Origin: Eleusine coracana subsp. coracana
Lineage: Eukaryota; Streptophyta; Magnoliopsida; Poales; Poaceae
Direction of reading: 5' to 3'
Assembly: GCA_032690845.1 (NCBI GenBank)
Contig: CM064422.1
Span: 9,362,001-9,426,000, forward strand
DNA length: 64,000 bases
Part shown: positions 1-13,104 of the stretch, one piece after another
Numbering within the stretch: position 1 is the first letter of the stretch
Layout of the letters: the number at the start of each line of letters is the position of its first letter
The notes under the pieces: model-generated
Seen by the model: the letters and a program-made list of their open reading frames with translations, nothing else
Told to the model about the DNA's origin: nothing
Database searches by the model: none
Program-made: the position numbers and the translations under genes

Positions 1-382
1 CCATAGGACCAATAGGGGCGATGTACTCTGTTAAAATTTCTAACTCACTAAATCTGTAACGTTCTCTTAAACCAATATTGGATGATGATATTCGAAGAAC
101 TTTATAATCCTTGTAGAAGTTGTAGATTTACTTGTGCTAGATGTTAGATTATACTGGTGACAGTGCTCATGTGTTTCCTTCAACATTTCATCTCTTACAT
201 CTGCACCATAATATAATGAAAACAATTATGCATCCACTTTTATGTTGGTTGTGTTGTGGCATGATATCGGTTGGCTGGTCTGGCCAATACTGCTGTAGTT
301 CTTCTCTAATTTTCATTGATTTCCAGTTTTTGATACGGCACACGTTTCTTACATTACTATTTTTGTTTACTGGATCAATCAG
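1..382 (+). other. RFC1 intron sequence at the window edge
   Basis: AT-rich sequence ending in an acceptor (aatcag) at 382, followed by an open RFC1 exon. I see no coding sequence that would extend the RFC1 frame, so the first exon(s) must lie further left. Confidence 0.6.
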
Positions 383-3300
383 GCACCTTGTAATCAAGAT
401 CCTTCTGCGAGAAAGAGGACAAGCAAGTACTTTGCATCCAAAACAGAAAAAGACTCCAATGTCGAAATGACAGATGCTGTTGTGGGAAAAACTACAGAGA
501 AGAGTACGGGTAAAAGAAAAATTCAGAAAAGTAGCAAGGAGCTTGAGGATGATGACAACCATTTGCCAGTAAAGAAAATCTTTAAGGATGAAGAAGATGA
601 CGATGAAGACTTTGTGGCACCTTCTATAAAGAAAACTCCCATGAAACCACCTCCATCAAAGAAGTCTAAGGTTGAATCCAGTGTTGAAGCCCCTGGAAAG
701 ACTGTAGGTAGTGATGAGGGTGAGGAGGAGGATAGGATGGACGAAGTTGTCAAAACCCCTTCCAAAGCAGCTGGAAGGGGAAGGGGAAGGGGAAGGGGCA
801 GGGGAGGAAGAGGTGCAGGAGCAGCCCCTGAAAAGATTGTAGGGAATGAGAGTGAGGAGGACAGGATGGATGAAGATGTGAAAACCCCTTCCAAAGCAGC
901 TGGAAGGGGTAGGGGAGGAAGAGGTGCAGGAGCAGCCCCTGGGGGAAGAGGGAGAGGAGGAGGTGGTGGGAGGGGTTTCATGAATTTTGGTGAAAGGAAA
1001 GATCCTCCTCACAAAGGAGAAAAGGTAAACTTTAATATCTTTGTTGTCAGAGAAAAGGTAACTTTAATATCTTTGTTGTCTGAGAAACTCAAAGGCCAAC
1101 CTAAACTGTTTATTTATTTTCTGATATTTGTAGGAGGTCCCAGAGGGCGCCCCTGAGTGTTTGTCTGGTCTAACATTTGTCATAAGTGGTACCCTTGACA
1201 GGTGCGTTTATTTCTGGTCATCCAATTTTATTCACTATTATGTTTATATGTAAACATCATTATTTGTATAATTGCATCGCTGCTGTTAGAAAATCACTAT
1301 AACTTTCTAATCTCTTTTCACTATATTTGCAGTCTTGAACGTGAGAAAGCAGCTGATCTAATTAAGCGTTATGGAGGCCGTGTGACTGGCTCAATCAGTA
1401 AAAAAACAGTATGTAATAAGTAGGATACCTTTTTGTTGAATTGTGGATGTCCTGTGTTTTTTCTGGCTGACATTGCTTCTTGGTAGAGTTACTTATTGGC
1501 TGATGAAGATATTGGTGGAGTGAAATCTAACAAAGCAAAAGAACTGGGGTAATATTTGCTAGTTTTTGTTTTAAAATATACTGGAATTTTTCTTATGATC
1601 ATTTCTCATACATCATTTTGCAGTGTTCCTTTCTTGACTGAAGATGGTTTATTTGATTTGATCCACAAATCAATGCCTGCGAATGCTTCCGTAGACAAAC
1701 GTCAAAGCAGCAACTCTGAAAAGCTACAGAAGTCACAGACAAAGAGCTCTCCAGCTAAAGTTGAAAAACGAGGTAGATCAGAACTTAATTTCCAATGCTT
1801 CTATAGTTTTTTTGGTAATGACCCTAATGTACAGTTCTCTTTTTTATTAACCAAAAACAAAGGTATGATTTAATACCTTTAGGATCATTCTTACAATTCT
1901 ATACAGTTAACTGTAGAAAAAATGCTTTTGTAGTTGGATAGTGCATTCAGGATCATTCTTAGCATGATTTAATACTTCTTTTTAGTCAAAGATTCAATAG
2001 TGGCTTGAATCTGATTATCTGTCACATGATTTACATCATTATTGCATCTTCAACTGCTATATTTACATCCTCTGGTGACTTACCTCACATTCATACTTAT
2101 TTTCTGATTTTAACATTTATCATGTTATTATGCTTTTGTATATTCGTTTTGTAATCTTCAGCTGAAGCAAATGCTCTGGACAAAAGCACTATTTCAAAGA
2201 GTAATGTTGCAAGTGCCTCCGGTGACAACCAAAAGGTCAAGAGTATTGACCGTGGTTCTATGCAATGGACAGAAAAGTATAGGCCAAAGGTTCCAAATGA
2301 CATAGTTGGCAATCAATCAAATGTGAGTGGTCTGCTTTTGGTTATGTTGGTTACCTGCACTGATGCAGTAGTAACTTAATCTGAGCTTCCATTTACAGGT
2401 TAAACAACTTCATGATTGGTTGAAAAGTTGGGATGCACAATTCCTTCACGCCAACCAGAAGGGAAAGGGAAAGAAGCTGGCTGATAGTGGAGCTAAAAAG
2501 GTTGTGTTGTTGAGTGGACCTCCCGGTATTGGTAAAACTACAACCGCAAAAGTTGTCAGTCAGATGCTTGGATTGCAGGCCATTGAGGTATTTTTATATA
2601 CTCTGCACAATTTGTTCCTTATTTAATCTACTAGACATAACTTCATACTTTTTTGTACAGGTAAATGCAAGTGATAGCCGTGGTAAAGCAGACTCCAAGA
2701 TTGAGAAAGGTGTCGGAGGGAGCACATCGAATTCTATCAAAGAACTTATCAGCAATGCGACACTGAGTTATAGCGATCATCGGTTGGTATTCGTATTCCA
2801 TAATTGACCATGAACTTTGGGCTTTTTTCTTCTTATATATGAATCAGGCAACAATTTCACAGGTCAAAACATCCTAAAGCTGTACTAATCATGGATGAAG
2901 TTGATGGCATGTCTGCTGGTGATAGAGGTGGTGTTGCTGATCTTATTGCTAGCATCAAGATATCCAAGATTCCTATAATCTGCATTTGTAATGACCGATA
3001 TAGCCAGAAATTGAAGAGCCTTGTGAATTACTGTTTGCTGCTCAACTTCAGAAAGCCAACAAAGCAACAGGTTATTTCATGCCACATTTCGTTCTAATGA
3101 CTTTATAATTGCTAGTATTTCTATTATAGACTGGTGATTGTTTTTTAGATGTACTAGGGTTGTTGACATTGTTTCTGATTTCTGAATGACTGGAAAGTAG
3201 CAGCTTATTCTTAGTGTTTTGATATATATCTAGGCACGTGGCATGTCCAATGTGGTTTAAATTTGCTGCTAATTGCGTTAATACAGAGCAAGTTCATGTT

Positions 3301-6300
3301 TGGTCACATTTGAATCTAAAAAAGATAGGCTATCCACAAGGTTCGTTGTGTGCTAAACTGTGGATACTGTAAACTGTTCAAACAATGCTACTGTTTCTAA
3401 CAGCTATTCCTATTTGATAGAAAACTGTGTGTTTAACTGTCGCAAGTTGCAAATTGACTGCTACATTGTTTTTACTTTCTGCTATAAATTTCAAAAATTG
3501 TCTTGCCCTACACGTATATTTGTATGATTATTTTTAAGGGGGATCATTACTAATTTTCTATTTCTGACAAACTATATTTGTTAGCTCTAACCTTTTCATT
3601 TAACAGATGGGCAAGAGATTAATGGAAATTGCCAGAAAGGAAGGTATTCAAGCTCAAGAGGTGTGCTCCTTATCTTACTCAGTGTTATGTGCATTATTTC
3701 TTGCATTGGATGTTTGTTGTTCGGCAATAAAACAAAATAAAAGATTAAATGAAAATAACACTAGTTTCTTTTTGTTGTGAGCATTCTTCTCTTCGTGATT
3801 TTCTATTAGATAGGCTTTGCCTGTCCTGTTACTAATATATGGTGTCCTGATCGCTAGAATGCAATGGAAGAGCTTGCTGAAAGAGTGCATGGTGATATAC
3901 GCATGGCACTCAACCATTTACAGTATATGAGCCTGTCTCAGTCTGTGGTCAAATACGATGACATAAAACAGCGACTTACTAGCAGTGCAAAAGATGAAGA
4001 TATTTCTCCTTTTACAGCTGTTGACAAGTATTGCCCTTTCTTTAATAATTTCTTCAATACAAAAAATCACAAAGTTATTTTCTACTACTTCTGTTTTCCT
4101 GGATCTCATGTTTGAATTTATCAGTGCACACACAATTATCTAATTTCATATGTGATCAATGACACTTTATACTGAGCTTTGTTTTTTCCATATAAAAATT
4201 TCAGTGTGTATTATTTGAAAGGCAGATAGTGATATTCACTGTTTTTAAGAGATTAAAATTTTGCACCTTTGCTATTTTTCTGCCCATAGATTATCCTTTC
4301 ATAAAACTGCATGTTTTTTTTTAATATAAAGGCTATACTTGCAGTACCTGGCAACTAAACTTGACATCTGCAACCACAATGTTTTTATCTCACATGGAAG
4401 CAACTGCCCTACCTCCTTCAAACCACTAGTTTATTTGTTTTTGATCTTAACTTTTACTGGGAAGTTAAGCACATCCATTAAGCATCTACATTCTACTGTC
4501 TTCTCCGTAATTAATACAATATGCAGATTTCCTGCCTGTTTGTTTAAAGTAAAGCTTTTCTGCCCTTAAATTACTGTCAGTAAGGTTACAGTTACATGAT
4601 GTTTTGAATACTGTCATGCTTCTTTTTTGCCTATGGTTTAATATTATTCATGGACTTTCAGGCTGTTTGGTTTCAATGGTGGGAGATTACGGTTTGATGA
4701 GAGAATTGATTTTGGTATGAGCGATCCTGATTTAGTTCCACTGATTATCCAGGTCTGAATACTGACAATAATGCTTCATATAAATGTTAATTCTTGTTTG
4801 AATTCACTGTTCTGAAACCTTTTTTGGGTATTAAAAGTTCCTTTCCAATATACTGCATATACCTGTTCTTATGTTGACAGTAGAATGTCCTAGCTTGCAC
4901 ACATTGTTAAATCTGAAACCTCATCTTTCCAGCATGACTGCATGAGTAATACCTTCATGTGCATCCTATCTTGTTCTGGTATTAACAAGTTTATTGGTGG
5001 CAGTCACTTTATTTCCGTTGGCTACTTTTTATTTGTTTGTTGAGATGGTGTGGTTAGTTAATTTTGCACATTAAAATTTGTCAATGACAAGGCATCTTTA
5101 CAAACTTGGATTGTTAGCATTATTTATGTTAGATCCTAAACCTGCCAGAACACCATTTTCCTTGGAGAATGGAGATGCTTTAATTCATATTTTCTGCGCA
5201 TTTTCTTTTGATATATTATACAAAGAGAATGTGTTGGAACTGTGTAAAAATGTAGTCTCTTTAGGTTTATATCTGCTATGACCTTTTTCATTGCTATGAA
5301 TTTGTCCACTATTCGGTTCTATTTTGTTCTGAGTTTAGTATCTCATTATGTCCTTGATCCTACAAGTTTTCTTTTGTTTCCTGTTATTGCTGTCATATAA
5401 ATGTCTTGGAAATCAAAATTTCTTTGGAGTTTACATGTATAAATGTGCCCCACTATAGGAAAATTACATCAATTATCGGCCTAACACCATTGGAAAGGAT
5501 GAAAGCGGAGTTAAACGGATGAATGCTCTTGCCCGTGCTGCGGAGTCTATAGCGGACGGTGATATTGTTAATGTGCAGATAAGAAGATATCGACAGTGGC
5601 AGTTGTCCCAAGCTGCTTGTTTTGCTTCATCTATAGTACCGTAAGTACGATTAGGGACATGGTCCATATATGATCCTTAAAGTATTGAATATTTTTGATT
5701 TTGTAAACCTGTTTTTATTAACCTCACGTGTTTTCCAGTGCTGCTTTGATGCATGGGAACAGAGAAATCCTTGAAGCAGTAAAGTTCAAACCTTAACCAT
5801 GCATTACATTTAGTCTCTAGTTTGCTTTTGAGCAATGCTATAGGTCCAACCCAATTTGTCCAATCAGCGTCCAAGCAATACAAAGTCATGCCAGCACTTG
5901 GGGTCAAGAATATTGCATGTGTCTTGGTTGGACACTGGTTGGATGATTGAGTTGGACCTGTAGCATTTCTCTTTGCTTTTCCCAATTTATCCAAATTGAG
6001 TTGGATAATAAATGATTTTCAGGGTGAGCGAAATTTTAATAGGTTTGGTGGATGGTTGGGAAAGTACTCAACTACTAATAAAAATAGAAGGCTAGTGGAA
6101 GATGCCCACAGTCATATTCTTGCCTCCCAGCAAGCAAACTTGGACAGGTACTTCAACATATTCCTGTGATCTATCATATGGTTTCTTGGTGCATTGATTG
6201 TTCACCTATCCAATTCATGCTATCATGGTATACTGAAGTTTACCTGTTTTCTTATTCTGCCATTTCCTCACCCTAGCAGTATATTGATGATTTTGGCCAA

Positions 6301-9300
6301 CACCTGCACTAAATACATTTGTTTCCTCTTCATAACTGGCTTCCATTTCATCTGAGGTACCTGGTTTGAGCAATATGGTTGAAGTTGAACTTAATTTAGT
6401 GAAACGATTAGTAGCCAATCCACATGTATTTGCCTCATTATCTAAAAGCAACCATTGCTTGCCAGTTCCATTCCATTGTGTGAGGAGGAATAGCTTATCT
6501 TGGTATTTTGGGTGGTGCTTTTGTCTAGAAATATATCACATCATGCCAAATTTGTTTGCCTTGGTTATGATATGGAATAAAAAAGAAACTTGCATATGCT
6601 GAAACCATCAGGAATAAGTTTTACTAGTACTTGTAGCCCTGCAGAACATGCTATACAGATTGGATAGCAAAGACTTTCCCAATTACATGAGAATCAAAAT
6701 ATTACTAGAGTCAGATGAGATATGATATGGCCCTTAAAGCCACACTCTATCTGTGCTATGCTAGAGCAGTATACGAGAATTCAAATCTTTAATTGATTTT
6801 TTGTTCAATTATCTGCCAAATATAAATTGCTGCATGATTCAAACATTTTCTATAACTGCTTTGTAAGTGGTTGTCTATCACAATGATAAAATTCAACATG
6901 CCTCGATTTGTTTAACCAACCTACTTGACATCTGGCATGTTCAGGACAAGAACAACTATTTTATTGTTCCAAACCCGGGTATCTGAAATAATAACCATCC
7001 ATAAGGTATTACACTGTTTGAGAAAAAAAACGTTTGCAGATCATTGTGGTGTCACAACTGGGAAATTTCACACTTTTATCAGTGCTGTAACTTTGAATAG
7101 CTGAATGGCATTCAAGCCTTTTATGACATGAATGTCCTGTTACAAGTAGACATTTGTTGTATTTGTTGGTTTCTATATTTTGTAAATTTGGAACTGCAGG
7201 GAGGCATTAAGGCTGGATTATCTTACTCTTCTCTTGAGACAGCTTACTGACCCGCTGAAGACAATGCCAAAGGTAGCATTTCTCATCCTGTACTTTACGA
7301 ATGAACTCCACTATTTATTCTGTCATTCGATTATTTCACAATGACAATAATAACCATCCATATTTCGATATCATCTTTGTTATTTGGTTTAGTCTGGAGA
7401 TTCTGTGAACCTGATGGACTATAAACTATGAAACATGGATACTCAAAGGTGCAGTGTATCAGATACTTGGATATGTATCCGATAGTCTGATATGGATATG
7501 TCATGGATGCGTATCGACCAAGTATCCAAATAAAAATAAATAGCAGAAAATTGGATACATCAGCTGATATGTATTGGGCCAGTTTGGCCTGCGAGGGGAT
7601 ACATTCAGGCCCTGTATGGGACGAGCCCCAGCCCACCAGATGGCTGTGTACTGGCTCTCTTGTCAGTCTCACATGATTTGTAGCATCTGTGCAATGTTTT
7701 GTCATGTCAAATTGGGCTGTCTTGTGAACTCTTAACTCCTGCTAGGCTTGTAAGTCCCTATTATAGCTCAAATCATTGTTTTTTTTTTTAAAAAAAAGTA
7801 AAACATATCCACGTATTGTTTTTTTTTGGAAAAATGGCGTAGCCGTATCCACCGGATACGATACACATATCTGTATCTGTGCAGTGTATTTATAAGACCA
7901 GAATTTATTAAGAAATTTCACAGTATTATGAACTTAAGGTTCACCAAAAACATATTCCGTGCTAGCTTCTATCACTAGCTTCAGCACATTGTTACATGAT
8001 ATTAGGCTTTTTTTTATGTTGCTTTCTTTTAGGAAAAGCCACAGAACTGGTTATTGACACTCTGCATAAACATGACATTGCAACATCCTTGAGTCATTAA
8101 CATATTTTTAGCTCCTATTTGGTAATGCAGTACTATTTCCCATCTAGAATGTAATATGAACAATCTTCTTGGAATCTTATATTTACAATTATATACAGGA
8201 TGATGCAGTTCAAAAAGTGGTGGAGTTTATGGATACCTACTCCTTGAGCCAGGAAGATTTTGACACAATTCTGGAAGTATCCAAATTTAAGGTTCTCATT
8301 TTGTTCTAAAAGGAGACTGATGTTTATTCCATCTAATGTTATGTTCATTTAATTAGCGCATTGAATGCACTAGGAGATTGAAATTGTTCATTCTAAAATG
8401 GTTGTTGTCCGGCAATTATGTGTATTCCACTGCACTGATGATAATTCATCAATCAGTTTTGATAGTGAGTCTTGGTATATTTATAATAGTATCAATATGA
8501 AACTAATAAAATAAAGACTCGGTATGGAAATTCGGGACGACAGAGGGGCATAAATGCTACAACAATAGGGGAAATTCCTTTTGTTAGATGAATGCCGTGC
8601 TCAAGTTGGGAGCATTCTGTGGGGCAAATGCGAGTTGAGTAAACTTGTTTTCATAGTTGTCATCACTCCCTGTCGTTGTGCTCTGAATGCTTTTTGGTTT
8701 TGTGTAGGGTCATCCAAATCCTATGGATGGTATTCCACCTGCTGTTAAAAGTGCCTTGACAAAGGCATACAAACAAGGAAGTGCTTCTCGTGTTGTTCGA
8801 ACAGCAGATTTAATAAATATTCCTGGCATGAAAAAACCATTAAAGAAACGGGTGGCAGCAATCTTGGAGCCAGTGGAAGAGAGTCTGCCTGAAGAAAATG
8901 GAGTAGCATCAGCTGAAGCTGACGAAGAGGAGTCTTCCGATGCAGAAAATAATGATGGTATGTATTTCTTTGCTAGCAGACTAGTAAATCAGAAAAAAGG
9001 CATGTATGAAGGGAGGGGGTAAATAAAAAAATGATTTTTTTTATTCTTTACTAGTAATAGATTGAGTATTTGGAACAAATGAATTTTTGAGGCAACTCTC
9101 TTGTGCCATATCATCTTCATATGCGTGCATGTACTTGCATCATATATTAAGAACAGTATGGACAAATAGCCTACTGGTGCTACTAGTAGTGTTGATAATC
9201 ACTATTCAGTAACATGCTTTAGGAAACTGTATGCAACAAATACTATGTATGAACTATTCAGTTCCAAATAACTGCCTTTTGTTCTTCCATTTTTTTCAGA

Positions 9301-9580
9301 TGAACTACTCCCTGGTGATGTGAAGCCGAAATTGAACTTGCAGAGTGATAATAAGAAAGGTTCTCTTCTCTTTCTTGACACTTTCTGCTGGCCTATTCAT
9401 CCCTCTCTATACACCATGCCTAATTTTGTGGTAACATTCTCATTCCCAGGAATCCAAGTCCAGCTTGATCTTAAGAGCAACGGGAAGGAGTCCAGTGCAA
9501 AGAAGGTGCCCGCCCGCCGACCAAGAGGTGGGTCTGGTGGGAAGGCTGCAGCAGGTTCAGGTGGGAAGAGGAAGCGGTGA
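383..9580 (+). CDS. RFC1: Replication factor C subunit 1 (RFC1, clamp-loader large subunit), 5'-partial
   Basis: RFC1 is the large subunit of the nuclear clamp loader that opens PCNA and places it on primer-template DNA. I read 20 exons: 383-1024, 1134-1201, 1333-1408, 1487-1548, 1624-1772, 2162-2322, 2399-2587, 2661-2782, 2863-3070, 3607-3660, 3858-4027, 4662-4752, 5459-5640, 5739-5778, 6023-6147, 7200-7272, 8199-8291, 8708-8957, 9300-9359, 9450-9580. They sum to 2946 nt (981 residues plus stop) with every phase consistent. Order: a basic/acidic linker with GRGRG runs, a BRCT domain (from about residue 215, FVISGTLDS, YGGRVTGSISKKT), the AAA+ domain (WTEKYRP, Walker A GPPGIGKTT in exon 7, Walker B LIMDEVDG in exon 9, sensor CICNDRY), then the RFC1 C-terminal domain (HGNREI, FGGWLGKYS) and a lysine-rich tail ending KRKR. 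The start codon and probably a short N-terminal exon lie left of the window. Identification of the family is firm. Confidence 0.95.
716..940 (+). repeat. Internal duplication in the RFC1 linker (acidic stretch, TPSKAAGRGRG, GAGAAP)
   Basis: Two consecutive in-frame copies of one module lie in the first visible RFC1 exon: an acidic run with DRMDE, then VKTPSKAAGRGRG, then GRGAGAAP. The second copy has a shorter GRG run. At the DNA level ccccttccaaagcagctgga occurs at both sites. The module is in the disordered region ahead of the BRCT domain. Confidence 0.85.
5830..5971. mobile_element. Mutator-like MITE in an RFC1 intron, 9-bp target duplication
   Basis: The ends GAGCAATGCTATAGGTCCAA (left) and GAGAAATGCTACAGGTCCAA (right, reverse complement) form inverted repeats of about 40 bp that continue with TCCAA-rich sequence. 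The 142-bp element is flanked on both sides by the identical 9-mer TTTGCTTTT (5821-5829 and 5972-5980). A 9-bp duplication with long inverted repeats is typical of MULEs. There is no coding capacity. It sits in the intron between RFC1 exons 14 and 15. Confidence 0.85.
7449..7889. repeat. Dispersed repeat with GGATAC-rich ends in an RFC1 intron
   Basis: The direct 11-mer GTGCAGTGTAT occurs at 7449-7459 and 7879-7889. Between them are many copies of GATAC/GTATCC-type words (tatgtatccgatag, gcgtatcgaccaag, gtatccaccggatacg), a short GC-rich core and a poly-T/poly-A stretch. The 11-mer may be a target duplication. The element class is not clear. Confidence 0.4.
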
Positions 9581-10484
9581 CCAGAGATGCTGCACCCCCA
9601 GTCAGTCGGCTAGTCTGAACAGATCCTTTTGTGTGCTAAGGAGCAGGATGAAGGTTCAGAGTTTTCCGTTCAGGTGCTTGTACTGTACATAAGCCCTGTC
9701 CAGTGGGTTTGTAGGCGCTAGCAAGGGCACCTGCTCCATTTGTTTGCTCCAGGGGCCTCCATGTTTCCCCGGAATCTGTATGTGGGTGTCTTCCGGGCTG
9801 ACAAGTGCAAACCAAATGTGGTTTGCGTTTTCCGTTGTGAATTTGTGTACCAATCAGATTACGAGCCTCGGCTTCCTCTTGATATAATGAAGCCCTTCTT
9901 TTTTTTTGGTCTGTTTTGTTTGCACCTTTGTTAAAATTTGTATTGCTTAGCATATCGATTCTTAGCCAAATGTATCCATCCACCTTAGAGCTCTCATCAA
10001 TCTATCCATCCGTGAATATTTGATGCAGCTAGGTATGGCATGGTGACTCTGATAGAACTTCAAAAAAATAGAAGATGTGACATGGAGGCAAAATATAAAT
10101 TGTTTCTTTTTGAAAAGAATAGTTTATGTGAGAAGGTCAAATCATATACTATAATAGTTGATATGATTTACGATTCTCGTGCGATCGATGCCATCTTTAT
10201 GGAGGTGCCGAACCTGCACTGCTAAATGGGGGATCCTTCCGTCCCGTTGTTTTCTCTCGCGCGCGAATTGGAAAGGAACCATCGAACCACTGCGGTTATG
10301 TGTGCCTGACCATCCGCCCGACTCGCCAGATAATGCCCGCTTTATGAATTTTTGATAATATTGCTTTAGACTTTTGTCATGTGATGATAGGATCACAGTA
10401 CACTGCCTTGTTTAGAATTTGTGTATCACAGCGCGGTTAATGTCTTGCTTAGACTTTTTTTTTTGAGACGGACCTTGCTTAGAC
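9581..10484 (+). other. RFC1 3' UTR and downstream flank
   Basis: This follows the RFC1 stop at 9578-9580. The first roughly 350 bases have transcript-like composition. The remainder is non-coding and I recognise no gene in it. Confidence 0.5.
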
Positions 10485-10530
10485 TTTGTGTATACTTCGG
10501 GCCGAAGACTTCTCAATCTGGATCAATCGT

Positions 10531-10721
10531 TGGGCCTTACATTTTTCTGGGCTTAGGCTATACATAAATGGTTTCATCTGGCCCACGATATATCTAGCAA
10601 GTAAAAAACGGCCCAGTTTTGTGCCCCCAAATGACTTTGTTGCGCAATCCAACACCGGCAGCAAGCTGGAGTATCTGACGAGAGAAAGGAGAGAGCTCGG
10701 AAGAGCTCTCTTTTTTGGGCC
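10531..10721. promoter_or_regulatory. Cluster of five site-II (TGGGCY) motifs without a recognisable gene
   Basis: TGGGCC/TGGGCT or their reverse complements occur at 10531-10536, 10548-10553, 10580-10585, 10610-10615 and 10716-10721. Such clusters are known TCP-binding elements in plant promoters of housekeeping genes. The short open frames around them resemble no protein I know. They may be a relic promoter, part of a repeat, or the upstream region of a short transcript. Confidence 0.35.
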
Positions 10722-10799
10722 AGTCGGAAGAGCCACTATAGCACTAGCAGAAGGTTCGAGAGAGGAGGAGGAATCGTGTGTTTGGTTTTAGAGACGGGA

Positions 10800-12170
10800 C
10801 AGGTCATTTCACTTTTACATATGTTTGTTTTAAGGTCAGGAGGTCGTTTGAGCTTATCACGGCTGCACTACAGTTGCATGTATGGAGTAAGGATATAGCC
10901 GTAACGGCAACTCTAGCCGAAGTGAGCTGATCTAATCAGATTTTTTTTGTATATATGTATGTTCAATATTTTTAAGTTAATCTTTTATAACTTTTTTTTT
11001 ACAAATCATTATCTCATACTAAATAAATAATTAACTCCTTAGTATAACTTATTTCATTTTCATGTTATTTAAAAATAATGCAATATACCTATATCTCCTC
11101 TCATTGATATTATAAATCTCAATTATCGGATATAAAAAATTATATGACCAACGTCACAATATGATCACATATTATCAACATTATGAACATCTTAGACAAG
11201 TTTTTATATATTTTACACAAGTAATTTGAACAAATTTAAAACTGAATTTAAAAGTAAAATTTATTAAGTAACTAGTTAAAATAGAAGTGAATATAGTCAG
11301 CACCAACCAATCTTCATAACAAATTACGAACAAGATTCAAGACAACATTTCAATAGAGCATCATCAAATATAATCAGCACCAACCAATCTTCATACCAAC
11401 GGACATGATATCGTTTTTAATAATAACTCTTTCTATTACCTAAATCTAAGCATGTCACTGTATAGACTATCACATGGATTAACCTATGCATAATGTTCAC
11501 AACCAAATTCTCATGATTAATATTAAAATATGTGATAATATTGCTCATAAAGATTTACTAAAAATAAGGACTTGCATGTCTTACATTTATAATAGAAAGA
11601 GGTGGTTTTGTGTTGTATGTGTCCATTAGAGCAGTGACAAGTGGCATTGTAAATATATTAAAGTCGTGAAGAGGTTTCACACTTTTTCAAAAGGGTTCTT
11701 TAAACTAGATATAAAATCCTTTACAACATGTTCCTATCTTATAACCGTTAAAATGTTTATAGACTTATGTTGTCCTAAATAACCCTAAAAGTAACAAGCA
11801 TAACCTAGATGCTTACAATGTTCTTGCAGTGAAATATTATGTTTGATAGAGGCGAAGTGTGTCACTACTCTAAGAATACTATTTAACCCTTATTAATGTA
11901 AATAATAAAACTAAGACTTTTTTATATAAAGTGATCTCATATTGAAAATCTAGTTCATTTTATTATAGTTATTAAAGTTAGTACTTACCTTTAAAATCCA
12001 TCATTCTCATCTCTAGTTATTTAGAAACTCGGTATATGTACCAAGATATGATGTGGTAGATATCACTGCATATAATGGTTCTGGTGAAAATCCTTACTTC
12101 TACACTACTGGAATTATATGAGCTAGGCCTATGAATATTTCAGTAATTCCTATAAAAATTTCTAAGGCTC
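10800..12170. other. AT-rich intergenic sequence, nothing recognised
   Basis: Long AT-rich stretch with no open frame of protein-like composition. A short direct repeat (agcaccaaccaatcttcata) occurs near 11302 and 11378. A CACTA-like start (cactactggaatt) near 12102 has no visible partner end. Confidence 0.4.
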
Positions 12171-12174
12171 ATTC

Positions 12175-12840
12175 ATGAGTGGTGAGTGAACAAATATTTA
12201 GTCCCACATTACAAGTGAAGTTGGAGGGTGACCAACTTATAAGATTAGTTGCTCTAGTATCTCTTGCAAGTGTGTGCATAAGAGAAGGGAAGAACACACA
12301 CGCTCACTCGTCTTGTCGGGTTGGGTCAGGCCGGACAGGGAGGAAGCGATGGGCGCACATCATCTGAATGGTCCGCTAAAATACGACCCCTTGTCTTACA
12401 GGGGGTAATACGTTTTGATATGGAAACTGACTTGATTATGGGACATCCAATCCTAACAGTTGCTCCCTATATATATATGTGCGGACGCCACCACAAATCT
12501 TATCAAGTAATTACCTAGCATTTTGCCTCTTCCTACTATTATGCCGCCAAGACTTCTCCATCCTGATCGTCAGCGTGGTGAACTGGAGAGCGGGTTTCTA
12601 AATCTGTCATTCTCTGCGATCCTATCTTCGTCAAGCTTGATGGCACGACTCGTCGTCCTCTACATCAAGTTGGTCTCACCTACCATTTCCAACAACATGA
12701 TGGTGCAACATATTGTTTCGCCTCCTATATTTAATCATCATCAAGACAAAAACGTACGTACTCTTATCTCAAACCATGTCTTACATACTGGCTATCATGA
12801 TACGTTTATTTATGATAGTCGTCGATAGTATAATAGATAT
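12175..12840 (+). repeat. Possible degenerate LTR-like sequence
   Basis: It contains a TATA-like run at about 12469-12478 (tatatatata) preceded by repeat-like text and followed by pyrimidine-rich, leader-like sequence with short open frames. This layout recalls a decayed copia-type LTR and leader, but no matching second LTR or primer-binding site was found. Confidence 0.25.
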
Positions 12841-13104
12841 TATGATATTATTTGAATTAATAGAGCTGTCTAGATCTTACATATTATCTAGTTTATCATG
12901 TAATTTGTTAATCATATTCATACTTTATTTCTTGATTAATATAAAAATAAAAATACTAATTCATCCAACATACACTGACCACCACAAAAGGTTTGGCGCA
13001 AGCATGAAAATCAAAAGAAGATTTGTTGGTTTCTTCCTCTCGCTAAACTAACAAAGTAAGCCCTTTTGTGTAGATCTTATTATCCTAAGATTTGGTTTAT
13101 ATTA

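Noticed and set aside
88..110. gatattcgaagaact as a trace of the conserved DIRKWF-type N-terminus of RFC1
   Set aside because: The frame stops three codons later and no start codon or donor fits, so this is coincidence.
523..1012. Minus-strand Pro/Ser-rich frames opposite the RFC1 first visible exon
   Set aside because: Antisense shadows of the Lys/Glu/Gly-rich RFC1 linker.
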